Below, in pieces: positions 1 through 9,100 of a DNA stretch of 45,626 bases. This DNA is from Pseudomonadota bacterium (lineage in GTDB: Bacteria; Desulfobacterota; Binatia; Binatales; Binataceae). The stretch's first letter is position 1; each line of letters starts with the position of its first letter. The translations under genes were made by a program, and so were the position numbers. The stretch lies in NCBI GenBank assembly GCA_021324455.1, contig JAJPJA010000003.1, positions 1 through 45,626 on the forward strand. The letters run 5' to 3'. The notes under the pieces were generated by a model. That model saw nothing but the letters and a program-made list of their open reading frames with translations, did not search any database and was not told the origin of the DNA.

Positions 1-456
1 AGCGCGGTGCCGGGCCGTGAACCCGGCCGGCGACAACTCACGTTTTTGGGGGCCGCTTCAGCTATCGCCATATTGCTCGTTGCCGTGGAGCCAGTCACCA
101 CTTCGATAACCCTTCTGCAGTTCCTTAAGGAAGGCGGCCCCTGTGCCCTGTGGACGACCCTGATGGCAGCGTTGCCCTGCCTGGTGGTTTTCAAGGCCAT
201 GCGCAAGGGAATGCCGACTACACCCGCCGTCTCGGGAGCCTTGGCGGCGGCCGCCGCGTTCCTGTTTGCCTTCGCGATCGCGCGCGTCGGGTGCCCGATA
301 GACGACGGTTTGCATCTCATTGTATGGCACCTGTTGCTGCCGTTCGGATTTGGCATGGCGCTGTCAATCTACGCGGGACTCAGGCTGTTGCCCAACTTAT
401 ACGACAAAGTGACGGCACTGAGAATCCGACTATATGACGTGTCGCACGGATCCTGA
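1..456 (+). CDS. NrsF/DUF1109-family membrane anti-sigma factor, C-terminal part (5' truncated)
   Basis: The frame is open to the window edge and the first possible start is GTG at 7, so the gene probably begins outside the window. The visible 149 residues hold about four hydrophobic segments and end in the arrangement typical of DUF1109/NrsF: a polar turn, a TTPAVSGALA helix, a conserved Cys-Pro (C96) and a Trp-rich last helix region. NrsF proteins are inner-membrane anti-sigma factors that hold an ECF sigma factor and use cysteines as redox sensors; here C46, C58 and C96 are candidates. An ECF sigma gene follows 264 nt downstream on the same strand. In known pairs the sigma gene usually comes first, so this protein may instead partner a sigma gene upstream of the window. 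The family call is from motif memory and is moderately sure. Confidence 0.55.
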   Translation, partial: SAVPGREPGRRQLTFLGAASAIAILLVAVEPVTTSITLLQFLKEGGPCALWTTLMAALPCLVVFKAMRKGMPTTPAVSGALAAAAAFLFAFAIARVGCPIDDGLHLIVWHLLLPFGFGMALSIYAGLRLLPNLYDKVTALRIRLYDVSHGS

Positions 457-720
457 CTAATCGAGCGGGCCTGAAACGGTTCATGCCGCTCACAATTGCA
501 ATTCGAGTAAATTACGCGCATCTTCCGGGCCCGGCTCAGAGGGTATTGAGAAACAGATACGAGTGTACCATGACGATTGCTCTTAACGCCGCGAATAGAG
601 ACTGGCTTTCTTTCTTAATCTTTTTGCTCTCACGGAGAGACCAGAAAGAGGAAGCGGACCGCACCTTGTCTTCAACCGCCTGTTAATCATTGATGTCCGC
701 TCGGAACACACGGGGTTGAA

Positions 721-1281
721 TTGGTCTTGACCATCGCTGGCAAGATTTCAGGACCGGGGGAACTGTTCAAGCGCGAGGCTCTACCTCACCTTGGCGCGCT
801 CTTTACTATGGCCCTGCACCTGACACTGAAAGAGGCCGACGCCAGAGAGCTGTGCCGGCAGACCATGCTGCGGGCGTATGACCGCTTTCATCAAGTGACG
901 CCCGCAACCAACCGCCGCGTCTGGCTTTTGGCGATTCTTTACGATGTTCTGCGCAGCGGCTTCCGGCCGTCCAGGCGCGGGCAGAACGGCGGAAATCCGG
1001 AGTTGCTCGAATACGCGGTCGAAGTCCAAAGCTGCGCCCATCCGGGCTCGCCGCTGTTCGACCGGCTTTCGCAGCGCGATCTGAACCGGGCGCTGCAGGG
1101 CTTGCCCGAGGAGCTTCGCGACGCCCTGTTGCTGGTGGATGTCCAGGAATTGAGATACGAGGATGTTGCCCGGGTCTTGCACGTGACCACCGAAAGGGTT
1201 CGATGCCGGGTGTCGCGCGCTCGCGCCCTGATGCGCGCGGCTTTGCAGCAATCGGTCCGCCGCGCTCGTGCTCGCGAGTGA
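721..1281 (+). CDS. ECF-type RNA polymerase sigma factor
   Basis: This 186-residue protein has the ECF layout. A region-2-like helix pair (about residues 15-75, with EADARELCRQTMLRAYDRF and a Trp-leading stretch) is followed by a linker and a region-4 helix-turn-helix (about 125-180, containing LPEELRDALLLVDVQEL and a VARVLHV/RVRCRVSRARA recognition helix). ECF factors direct RNA polymerase to promoters with GGAAC-like -35 elements in response to envelope or redox signals. The start is TTG at 721 with a weak GGGG upstream; a later ATG at 808 would cut into region 2. The gene lies between an NrsF-like anti-sigma gene and a DUF3050 gene. The -10-binding helix is a little divergent from the commonest groups, so the ECF subgroup is not assigned. 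Confidence 0.8.
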   Translation: MVLTIAGKISGPGELFKREALPHLGALFTMALHLTLKEADARELCRQTMLRAYDRFHQVTPATNRRVWLLAILYDVLRSGFRPSRRGQNGGNPELLEYAVEVQSCAHPGSPLFDRLSQRDLNRALQGLPEELRDALLLVDVQELRYEDVARVLHVTTERVRCRVSRARALMRAALQQSVRRARARE

Positions 1282-1449
1282 CCTGTGCGGGCCTCGCGGC
1301 GCTGATAGAATACTTCAGGTGTAGCCCTCAAATTATACTTTCGGCTGCGGCTTGCACGATCGCAGCCTCTTTCCCATTACTGATATCAGCGCCGGAAAGC
1401 TGATGATAGACGCGCCGCGCGCTCGATCACACTATAACATAAGAAAAGG

Positions 1450-1478
1450 GGAACGAATTCCGCGGCTTGCTGGTTGTT
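1450..1478 (+). promoter_or_regulatory. Possible ECF-type promoter upstream of the DUF3050 gene
   Basis: GGAAC at 1450-1454 is followed 18 nt later by GTTG at 1473-1476, which loosely resembles ECF -35/-10 spacing. It lies downstream of the ECF sigma gene and upstream of the DUF3050 start. A second GGAAC occurs at 1487-1491. Such short motifs can arise by chance, so this is only a candidate. Confidence 0.2.
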
Positions 1479-1522
1479 CACTGTGTGGAACGTTCATCCG
1501 CCGATGTAAAAGGAGAATTCAA

Positions 1523-2383
1523 TTGAAGCCGGAAAGTATAGTGTTGGAAACGGCGAGCTGCGGGAATGGCCGGAAATACGAAACCGGCAATGTGCCGGAG
1601 GCCGCACTGCGGCGCTTCAACAAGCTGCGCGGCGATTTCGCCCCGCTTCGCGACGCACTGCTGAATCATCATATATATAACGAAGTGGACTCGCTTGGCA
1701 GGCTGCGCGAGTTCATGCAGATTCACGTGTTCGCGGTGTGGGATTTCATGTCATTGGTGAAACGGCTACAGCGCGAACTCACCTGCACCAGCTTGCCCTG
1801 GACACCGCCGACCAGAGCGCGGATCGCGCGATTCGCAAACGAAGTGGTGCTGGGTGAAGAAAGCGATCTGGGGCTTGACGGTAAACCGCTCAGCCACTTC
1901 GAGTTGTACCTGCGGGCTATGGACGAAATTGGCGCCGACACCAGCGTCATCAGCCGCTTCATGGCGCAAATAAACGATGGCAGGCACTACGCGGAGGTGC
2001 TCGAGCAAATGAGTGTCCCGCCCGGCGTGGCGGATTTCGTCAAGGAAACCCTGCACTGCGCAATTCACGGTTCCGTAACCGAAGCCGCGGCCTTTTTCCT
2101 GTTCGGCCGCGAGGATGTAATACCCGAAATGTTCGAGAGGTTGCTCAAGTTGTGGCACAATGGCAAGGCCGAGGTGCCGCACTTTGCATACTATCTGCAG
2201 CGCCATATCGAATTGGATGGCGCCAGTCATGGTCCATGGGCCCGGGAGATGTTGACAGCGCTGGCCGGACAGAACGCGAGGAATTGGGAACGCGCTGCCA
2301 GTGCGGCCAGACAGGCCGTCAGCGCGCGCATCAGGCTGTGGAACCGTGCTGCCGCGCACCTGGAGAACCAGCCCCGCAGATAG
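1523..2383 (+). CDS. DUF3050 (heme-oxygenase-fold) protein
   Basis: About 286 residues that look like DUF3050 (PF11251) over almost the whole length: an N-terminal LRDALLNHHIYNEV segment, the helix IHVFAVWDFMSLVKRLQREL, then FELYLRAMDEIGAD, an ETLHCAIHGS segment with histidines, and a C-terminal HIELDGASHGPWA motif. The family is predicted to share the all-helical heme oxygenase-like fold, and its histidines and acidic residues could hold a diiron or other metal site; the reaction is unknown. The frame is open further upstream (ATG at 1352). TTG at 1523 is preferred because AGGAG at 1511-1515 lies 7 nt before it and family similarity starts shortly after. It follows an ECF sigma gene on the same strand, so it may belong to that regulon. 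Confidence 0.7.
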   Translation: MKPESIVLETASCGNGRKYETGNVPEAALRRFNKLRGDFAPLRDALLNHHIYNEVDSLGRLREFMQIHVFAVWDFMSLVKRLQRELTCTSLPWTPPTRARIARFANEVVLGEESDLGLDGKPLSHFELYLRAMDEIGADTSVISRFMAQINDGRHYAEVLEQMSVPPGVADFVKETLHCAIHGSVTEAAAFFLFGREDVIPEMFERLLKLWHNGKAEVPHFAYYLQRHIELDGASHGPWAREMLTALAGQNARNWERAASAARQAVSARIRLWNRAAAHLENQPRR

Positions 2384-2464
2384 GCGTAAGGCGAGTGCTG
2401 AGGCCTTGAGGGTAAGAGCGAGGACACCCGAAAGGTCCAGCACTGGAGGCGGAGCTAAGCTAAG

Positions 2465-2818
2465 CTAACTGGCCGGCGGTTTGTATAACGGCAGGGACGA
2501 ATGCCCGATGGTCCGATCGATCGTGCTTTGCGGTACATTCTCGCCGCGCTTGAGGCGCGCTATCAACTTGTCAATCTTGATGATTTTCATCTGGCGCAGC
2601 GACTCTTGATAGCCGTTGGTCTCCCGCGCCTGGCGGGCCAGTCCCCTTTTTACGGTCTCGAGCTGAATGATTTTAGCCTCGATGTTCGGCTCGACGGCCG
2701 TGTGCGATGAATCGGACGGAGTTTGAGCACGAGCGGGCGAGCCCAAACCGCAATGGATAGATACGCACAGGATGGCGCCCACAAGCGGTGCAACCCTGTT
2801 CTTACCTGGTAAATGCAC
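2465..2818 (-). CDS. Small secreted protein of unknown function
   Basis: The 117-residue product starts at GTG and has a clear Sec signal peptide: a short basic start, a hydrophobic core (VAPLVGAILCVSIHCGLG) and an ARA-Q cleavage site near residue 31. The mature part, about 85 residues, is charged and probably helical (IEAKIIQLETVKRGLARQAR, then SLRQMKIIKIDKLIARL). No enzyme motif is visible. Its start lies 2 nt after the stop of the small coiled-coil gene upstream, so the two are probably co-transcribed. I do not recognise a family. The plus strand also has open frames here, but they lack a signal peptide and family resemblance. Confidence 0.5.
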   Translation of the reverse strand: MHLPGKNRVAPLVGAILCVSIHCGLGSPARAQTPSDSSHTAVEPNIEAKIIQLETVKRGLARQARETNGYQESLRQMKIIKIDKLIARLKRGENVPQSTIDRTIGHSSLPLYKPPAS

Positions 2819-2820
2819 GA

Positions 2821-3099
2821 TCAGGATTTCCCGGCCGCTGTCGCATCGAGGCGTTGGCGGATTTCCGCAACGTCGTCGATGCGGCTGGTAGCGGAGGGGA
2901 GGCAGCGAACGGCGGCAATTCCGCCGCGCGTGAATTTCTCAAACTGGCGCATCGTTGCGCGCATAGCGTCGATTTGGCCGCGCAAACCCTCCATCGCATC
3001 GCGAACTCCCGCGATACCGCCTCCGATCTCCTGCAACTGTGGCGCGCTCAGGTCGCGGGAGGCGTGCTTGATGGTGTCGTGTGTCGACTTCGAAGCCAT
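2821..3099 (-). CDS. Small coiled-coil-like protein of unknown function
   Basis: A 92-residue protein starting at ATG 3099. The middle (about residues 18-60) is rich in heptad-like hydrophobic spacing (LQEIGGGIAGVRDAMEGLRG, then IDAMRATMRQFEKF) and is probably an amphipathic helix or coiled coil. It has no signal peptide or membrane segment, so it is likely cytoplasmic. It sits directly upstream of the small secreted-protein gene (2-nt gap), which supports a two-gene unit. No family is recognised. A plus-strand frame (2788-3414) overlaps it and looks less protein-like. Confidence 0.4.
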   Translation of the reverse strand: MASKSTHDTIKHASRDLSAPQLQEIGGGIAGVRDAMEGLRGQIDAMRATMRQFEKFTRGGIAAVRCLPSATSRIDDVAEIRQRLDATAAGKS

Positions 3100-3150
3100 T
3101 CATTAAGCACTATCAGATCGCGCTTGCGCGGTACATTGCGTCAGATTGAA

Positions 3151-4452
3151 TCAAAAGCCGGCCAGAAACTGAGGATGCCGCCAGTCCCATACGCGTTCCG
3201 GATGCGCGTTGATGCCGACGTCCTTGCTCCACATGGTCGCGCTCCAGGATATCGCCCCCCAGCCATTCATCGCGATAGCAAGAAGCGTCAGCCCAAGCGC
3301 CAACCGCGTGAGCATGGGGCGGCGCCGCGGGTCGGCGTTCAGTCTGCGGAATGCCATCACAGCCAGCAGGAGGAACCATGGAATAGTGCCGGTGAGAAGG
3401 CGCGGTCCGTATGACCACCCGCCCCACCAATTCGGAAACGCGGCGACCAGCAGTACGTTGGCGGATATCACTGTCAGGGCGAGGATTGCGAGGCCGCGGT
3501 CGATCTCGGCGCGATAGCGTACCGTCAAATAGAGCACCATTAGAATCGTCGGAACGAAAACCAGCAATCCTCTCGAAGGACTGATCAGAATCGCGGGCAA
3601 TGCCTCAACGATATGAGTCAGGCCGAGCAGATTTCCCTGGCGATAGTAATCGGGCAACGGCCGGCCGAAAATCAGTATCCAATAAAATACAAAGATCAGC
3701 CCCCAGGCGGCGAGTGTCACCAGGAAGACCGCGGCGTCGGAGCGGTAAACCAGGCAGATATAGACGGTAACCGCCGCGAGCGCCACGGCGCCGGTCGGCC
3801 GCACGAAATACATCCAGGCAAGCAGGGTGGCCAGAACGATCGGGCGCAGGCCACGCTGCTTGCCTTGGAGCAGCAACAGCGCCGCGATGCTCGACAGCAT
3901 CACCTCCCAGGTCTGCGACCATAAGGTACGGCTGGCGGAACTCCAGACCTGCGTGCCCAGCGCGCCGCCCACGGCGATCGCGGCGCTCCAGGAAACCGGC
4001 AGTCCCGCACGCATTCCCATCTCGAAGAAAATCGCCGACGCTGCCGCCATCAGCAGCGCCGCAAGCAGTTTCTCCTGCAGCACTTCCGCGACGAGATGGT
4101 AAACGCCGTTGCTTCCCACCGCCGGGATGCCCAGAGCGTCGAGCAGCGCGACAAAGGGCAATGAGAGAAAACAACTCCCATGCGGATAGTCGTAAAGTAC
4201 GCGGCCGTGAACCCGCACGAGCTGATAGAACCTGCCCGGCTGGGCCAAACCCCGCGCGGCGGGGAGCGCACGCGGCTGAAGCCCCGCGATGCGAAAGCCG
4301 TTAAGCGCGGGAGTCCGATTTTTCAGCAGGCTCTCCGTGGTGAGCAGCGCGAACTGCGAGTCCAGCAGAACCGTCACCGGCGAAGCCGAGAAGACCACGA
4401 AGCAGAACAAGAATACGAGCAGCCTGACCCTGCCGGCATTCGCGCAGCGCAC
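3151..4452 (-). CDS. Polytopic membrane protein, GT-C glycosyltransferase-like
   Basis: 433 residues with about ten hydrophobic segments. It opens with a signal-anchor helix (LLVFLFCFVVF) and a large extracytoplasmic first loop that carries YDYPHGS. It ends in a segment with FPNWWGGWSYGPRLL followed by more membrane helices. The W(W)GGWSYGPR motif near the end is common in bacterial GT-C-like membrane proteins that may transfer sugars from polyprenyl-phosphate donors to envelope targets. I cannot see a definite catalytic Asp-containing first-loop motif, so activity is uncertain. The start is GTG at 4452 and no strong ribosome site is visible. It is on the same strand as gltD, 165 nt downstream of its stop, and has no obvious functional link to it. 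Confidence 0.6.
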   Translation of the reverse strand: MRCANAGRVRLLVFLFCFVVFSASPVTVLLDSQFALLTTESLLKNRTPALNGFRIAGLQPRALPAARGLAQPGRFYQLVRVHGRVLYDYPHGSCFLSLPFVALLDALGIPAVGSNGVYHLVAEVLQEKLLAALLMAAASAIFFEMGMRAGLPVSWSAAIAVGGALGTQVWSSASRTLWSQTWEVMLSSIAALLLLQGKQRGLRPIVLATLLAWMYFVRPTGAVALAAVTVYICLVYRSDAAVFLVTLAAWGLIFVFYWILIFGRPLPDYYRQGNLLGLTHIVEALPAILISPSRGLLVFVPTILMVLYLTVRYRAEIDRGLAILALTVISANVLLVAAFPNWWGGWSYGPRLLTGTIPWFLLLAVMAFRRLNADPRRRPMLTRLALGLTLLAIAMNGWGAISWSATMWSKDVGINAHPERVWDWRHPQFLAGF

Positions 4453-4617
4453 CAGGTGGGTGTAGCGCCGGGAGGTATATCGATGCCGCCAAGAAATGAC
4501 GCATCATGCGGGTGTGCGGTAAAAACCTGACGCAAACGGCGCCGGCCCGCGGCAATCGGCAGGCGGCTCGGTCATGCCAGGCCAGCCGAATCCTCAAGCC
4601 CGCGCAACGCCGACGCG

Positions 4618-6066
4618 CTAAATCTGCGGATTGCTGGGCAGCGCGCTTTCTCCCATCAGGTACTGGTCGACGCAGCGCGCGGCTTCGCGGCCCTCCCAGA
4701 TTGCCCACACTACCAGCGACTGGCCGCGCCGCGCGTCGCCGGCGGCGAACACGCCCGGCACGCTGCTCATGAAGTTGGAATTGCATTCGATATTGCCGCG
4801 CTGATCCAGCTTCAGACCCAGCTGCGCCACCACGCTGTCGGCCTCGGGGCCGAGAAATCCCAGCGCCAGCAGCACCAGGTCGCACTCCAGCTCGAATTCG
4901 CTGCCGGCAATCTCTTCCATCACCATGCGGCCGTTGTCGGTTTTCCAGTTAAGCCGCACTCCATGCAGCTTCTCGACCCGTCCGTGGCGGCCGGAAAAGC
5001 TTTTGGTATTGATGCTCCAGTCGCGAATCACGCCTTCCTCGTGCGAGGTCGACGTGCGCAGGATCATGGGCCAGTTCGGCCACGGCATGTCGGGGGTTCG
5101 CGTTTGAGGCGGCTTGGCCAGCAGCTCGAACTGATGCACCGACACCGCGCCCTGACGGTTTGACGTGCCCAGGCAGTCCGAGCCGGTGTCGCCGCCGCCC
5201 AAAATCACGACGCGCTTGCCCTTGGCGCTGATCATCTGCCCTTCGGGAATAATATCGCCGGCGTTGATCCTGTTCTGCAGCGGCAGAAACTCCATCGCGA
5301 AGTGGATGCCGCCAAGCTCGCGCCCCGGCACGGGTAAATCGCGCGGCTTGGTCGATCCGATGGTCAGGCAGATCGCGTCGAATTCCGCGCGCAGACGGTC
5401 CGCCGGGTAATCGACGCCCACGTGGCAGTTGGTTCTGAACTCGACGCCTTCAGCCTTCATCTGCTCGACGCGCCGGTAGACGTTGGACTTCTCCAGCTTG
5501 AAATCGGGAATCCCGTACATCAGCAGACCGCCGATGCGGTCGGATCGCTCAAACAGCGTAACGCTGTGGCCCGCGCGCGCCAGTTGCTGCGCGCACGCCA
5601 TCCCGGACGGTCCCGACCCCACCACCGCGACCTTCTTGCCGGTCCGCACCGCCGGTATCACCGGCCTGACCCATCCTTCGGCGAAGGCGCGGTCGATGAT
5701 GTGCTTCTCGATCATCTTGATCGTCACCGGCTGGCTGTTGATGTTGAGTACGCAGGCCTCCTCGCATGGCGCGGGACAGACGCGGCCGGTGAACTCGGGG
5801 AAATTGTTGGTGCGATGCAGCCGCTCGATAGCGTCGGCGAAACGGCCGCGATAAACCAGATCGTTCCAATCGGGGATGATGTTGCCCAGCGGGCAGCCCT
5901 TGTGGCAGAAGGGGATTCCGCAATCCATGCAGCGGGCGCCCTGGGCCTTGAGCTTCTCCTCGGGCATCGGATTCTCGTACTCGCGCCAGTCGCGCACGCG
6001 CTCCTTGACCGGACGGCGCGGCGCCGTCTCCCGCTCAATCTCCAAAAAACCACCGATCTTACCCAT
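4618..6066 (-). CDS. gltD: Glutamate synthase (NADPH) small subunit
   Basis: 482 residues, the normal length of the GOGAT beta subunit. It takes electrons from NADPH through FAD and passes them to GltB, so that glutamine and 2-oxoglutarate yield two glutamates. The N-terminal part has the cysteine clusters for two [4Fe-4S] centres (C46, C49, C54, C58 and C97, C101, C105). The FAD-binding motif is GSGPSG at 150-155 and the NADPH-binding motif is GGGDTG at 290-295. The C-terminus has the expected [17 protein letters not shown] segment. ATG 6066 is preceded by GGAG and AGG within 14 nt. It follows gltB by 64 nt, with a strong hairpin in the gap. Confidence 0.97.
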   Translation of the reverse strand: MGKIGGFLEIERETAPRRPVKERVRDWREYENPMPEEKLKAQGARCMDCGIPFCHKGCPLGNIIPDWNDLVYRGRFADAIERLHRTNNFPEFTGRVCPAPCEEACVLNINSQPVTIKMIEKHIIDRAFAEGWVRPVIPAVRTGKKVAVVGSGPSGMACAQQLARAGHSVTLFERSDRIGGLLMYGIPDFKLEKSNVYRRVEQMKAEGVEFRTNCHVGVDYPADRLRAEFDAICLTIGSTKPRDLPVPGRELGGIHFAMEFLPLQNRINAGDIIPEGQMISAKGKRVVILGGGDTGSDCLGTSNRQGAVSVHQFELLAKPPQTRTPDMPWPNWPMILRTSTSHEEGVIRDWSINTKSFSGRHGRVEKLHGVRLNWKTDNGRMVMEEIAGSEFELECDLVLLALGFLGPEADSVVAQLGLKLDQRGNIECNSNFMSSVPGVFAAGDARRGQSLVVWAIWEGREAARCVDQYLMGESALPSNPQI

Positions 6067-6095
6067 TCGACCTGTGTCTCCTGCTGAATTCCTGT

Positions 6096-6128
6096 GGCCG
6101 CTCTGCGCTTCCCTTCAGGGAAGCGGCC
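6096..6128 (-). other. Intercistronic hairpin between gltB and gltD
   Basis: GCTTCCC (6107-6113) and GGGAAGC (6118-6124) form a perfect 7-bp stem with a 4-nt loop. Flanking GGCC at 6096-6099 and 6125-6128 could extend it across a bulge. On the transcribed strand no run of T follows, so it is not a typical rho-independent terminator. It starts only a few bases after the gltB stop and could protect or process the mRNA, or set the gltB:gltD ratio. Confidence 0.5.
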
Positions 6129-6130
6129 GG

Positions 6131-9100
6131 TCAGACCGACGCCAGCTTGGCGGATTCGGTATTGAGGTGCTGGCGTTCGAGTATCTTGCGATACTCGGAG
6201 GGCAGGACTTTGACGAACTTGCCCACGTAATCGTCCCAGTGATCGAGCAGCCGGCGCGCCACCTCGCTTTGCGTGTACTGATGGTGACGGGTGATCAAGG
6301 TATGGATCTGACGCGCCTCGGCATCGTCCTTGAATCCGACCAGTTCCACCATGCTGGTGTTGCATCGGCGCGCGAAGGTGCCGTCTTCATCCAGCACGTA
6401 GGCGACGCCGCCGCTCATCCCGGCGGCAAAGTTGCGTCCGGTCCTGCCCAACACCACGACCGTCCCGCGCGTCATGTACTCGCATCCGTGATCGCCCACG
6501 CCCTCGACCACGGCGGTCGCGCCGCTGTTGCGCACGGCGAAGCGTTCGCCGGCCACGCCGCGGAAGAACGCCTCGCCGGCGGTCGCGCCGTAAAGCGCCA
6601 CGTTGCCGATCAGTATGTTCTCTTCGGCCTTGAAGGTGGCCTCGCGCGGCGGATGCACCGCGATCAAGCCGCCCGAGAGGCCCTTGCCGCAGTAGTCGTT
6701 GGCGTCGCCTTCGAGATAGAGCGCCACGCCGCGCGCCAGAAACGCGCCGAAGCTCTGTCCCGCCGAACCTTTCAGATGAATGCGAATGGTGTAGGGCGGC
6801 AGCCCCTCTTCACCCCATCGCCGCGACACCTCCGAAGAGAGAATCGTGCCCACGGTGCGATTGATGTTGCGCACCGGCAGATGCAGCTCGACCGGCTTCT
6901 TGTGCTCCAGCGCGTCCCTGCACAATTCGACCAGCTGGCGATCGAGCGCCTTTTCCAGCCCGTGATCCTGCTGCTCGACGCAATGGATCGCGACTTCGGG
7001 CCCGACGTCGGGCTTATGCAGCAGCGGACTGAGATCGATGTGGCGCGCCTTCCAATGCGCAATCGCATCGTCCGGATCCAGGCATTCGACGTGTCCGATC
7101 ATGTGGTCGAGTCTGCGGAAGCCCAACTGCGCCATGTATTCGCGCAGCTCCTGCGCGATGAACATCATGAAGTTCACCACGTGCTCGGGCTTGCCCTCGA
7201 ACCGCTTGCGCAGCACCGGGTCCTGGGTGGCGATGCCGACCGGGCAGGTGTTCAGATGGCATACGCGCATCATGATACAGCCCGAGGCGACCAGCGCCGC
7301 GGTGGCGAAGCCGAATTCGTCGGCGCCCAGCAGCGCCGCAATCGCGACGTCGCGCCCGGTCTTGAGCTGACCGTCGGTCTCCACGCGGATGCGGCCGCGC
7401 AGGTCGTTCAGCACCAGGGTCTGCTGGGTTTCGGCCAGTCCCAGCTCCCAGGGCGCGCCCGCATGCTTGATCGAACTCCAGGGCGACGCGCCCGTGCCGC
7501 CGTCATGGCCGCTGATCAGGACCACGTCAGCCTTGGCCTTGGACACGCCCGCCGCGATTGTCCCGACTCCCACTTCGGCCACCAGCTTGACGCTGATGCG
7601 CGCGCGGTCGTTGGAGTTCTTGAGGTCGTGAATCAGTTGAGCCAAATCCTCGATCGAATAGATGTCATGATGCGGCGGCGGCGAGATCAGGCCGACGCCG
7701 GGGGTCGAGTAGCGGATCTTGGCGATGAAGTCGTCCACCTTGTGGCCGGGGAGCTGGCCGCCTTCGCCGGGCTTGGCTCCCTGCGCCATCTTGATCTGCA
7801 GCTCGTCGGCGTTGACCAGGTAATTGCTGGTGACGCCGAAACGTCCCGACGCCACCTGCTTGATGGCGCTGCGGCGCCAGTCGCCGTTGGGGTCGCGCAC
7901 GAAGCGGGCGGGGTCCTCGCCGCCCTCGCCGGTATTGCTCTTGCCGCCCAGGCGGTTCATCGCGATGGCCAGGTTTTCGTGCGCCTCTTTGCTGATCGAC
8001 CCGAAGGACATCGCGCCGGTCTTGAAGCGCTTGACGATCTCGCCGGCCGGCTCGACTTCCTCGATCGGCACCGGCTGCTGATGCGGTTTGAGCTTGAGCA
8101 ATCCGCGCAGGGTCGCGCGCCGGCTGGCGATTTCATCCACCTCGCGCGTATAGTCCTTGAACAGTTTGTAGTTGCCCGCGCGCACCGCATGCTGGAGCTT
8201 GGCGATGGTATTGGGGTTGTACATGTGGAATTCGCCGCTGCGGCGCCACTGATACTGCCCGCCCAAATCCAGGTTGCCGTCCAGCTCGGGCGAAAACTTG
8301 AACGCGTAGTTGTGGCGCTTGAGCGCTTCGGCGTGGATCACGTCCAGACCGATACCTTCCACGCGCGACGGCGTCCAGGTGAAGTAGCGCTCGATAACTT
8401 CGCGGTTAAGCCCGACCGCTTCGAAGATCTGCGCCCCGCGATAGCTCTGCAGCGTCGAGATACCCATCTTGGAGGCCGTTTTGATCATTCCCTTGGTGAC
8501 GGCCTTGGTGAAGTTGTGGACCGCTTCCTCTTCGCTGACGCCCTTCAGAATGCCGTCGCGGATCATGCCGCCCAGCGTGGCGTAGGCCAGGTACGGATTG
8601 AATGCGCCCGCGCCGTAGCCCATCAGCAGACAGAAATGCATCACTTCGCGCGGCTCGCCCGACTCCACCACCAGGCTCGTCCGCGTGCGGGTGCCTTCGC
8701 GTATCAGATGATGATGCACGGCGGCGGTCGCCAGCAGCGACGGTATCGCCATGTGTTGCGCGTCGATCCCTTTGTCCGACAGGATCACGATCGTGTAGCC
8801 GTCGGCGATGGCTTTGGAAGCGCCGGCGCACAGCTTGTCCAGCGCGGCGCGCAGTCCCGCCTCGCCGTCGGCCGGATGATACAGCGTGGAGAGCGTGATG
8901 CTGCGCAAACCGGGCAGCGCCAGGCGGCGGATTTTCTCCATCTGCTCGTTGGTGAGGATCGGTTCCTTAAGCCGCAACTGCCGGCAATGCAGCGGGCTTT
9001 CCTCGAACAGATTCTGCTCGGCGCCGATGGTGGTCTCGGCCGACATCACCAGCTCTTCGCGGATTGGATCGACCGGCGGATTGGTGACCTGCGCGAAGAG

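Noticed and set aside
483..686. 67-codon plus-strand frame between the NrsF-like and sigma genes
   Set aside because: No ribosome site, no family resemblance and a composition unlike its neighbours. It could be a tiny protein but nothing supports it.
2384..2464. Hairpin-like GTGCTG/CAGCAC pair and CTAAGCTAAGCTAA repeat between convergent genes
   Set aside because: The stem is only 6 bp across a loop of about 37 nt with no T tract; the short repeat is too small to interpret.
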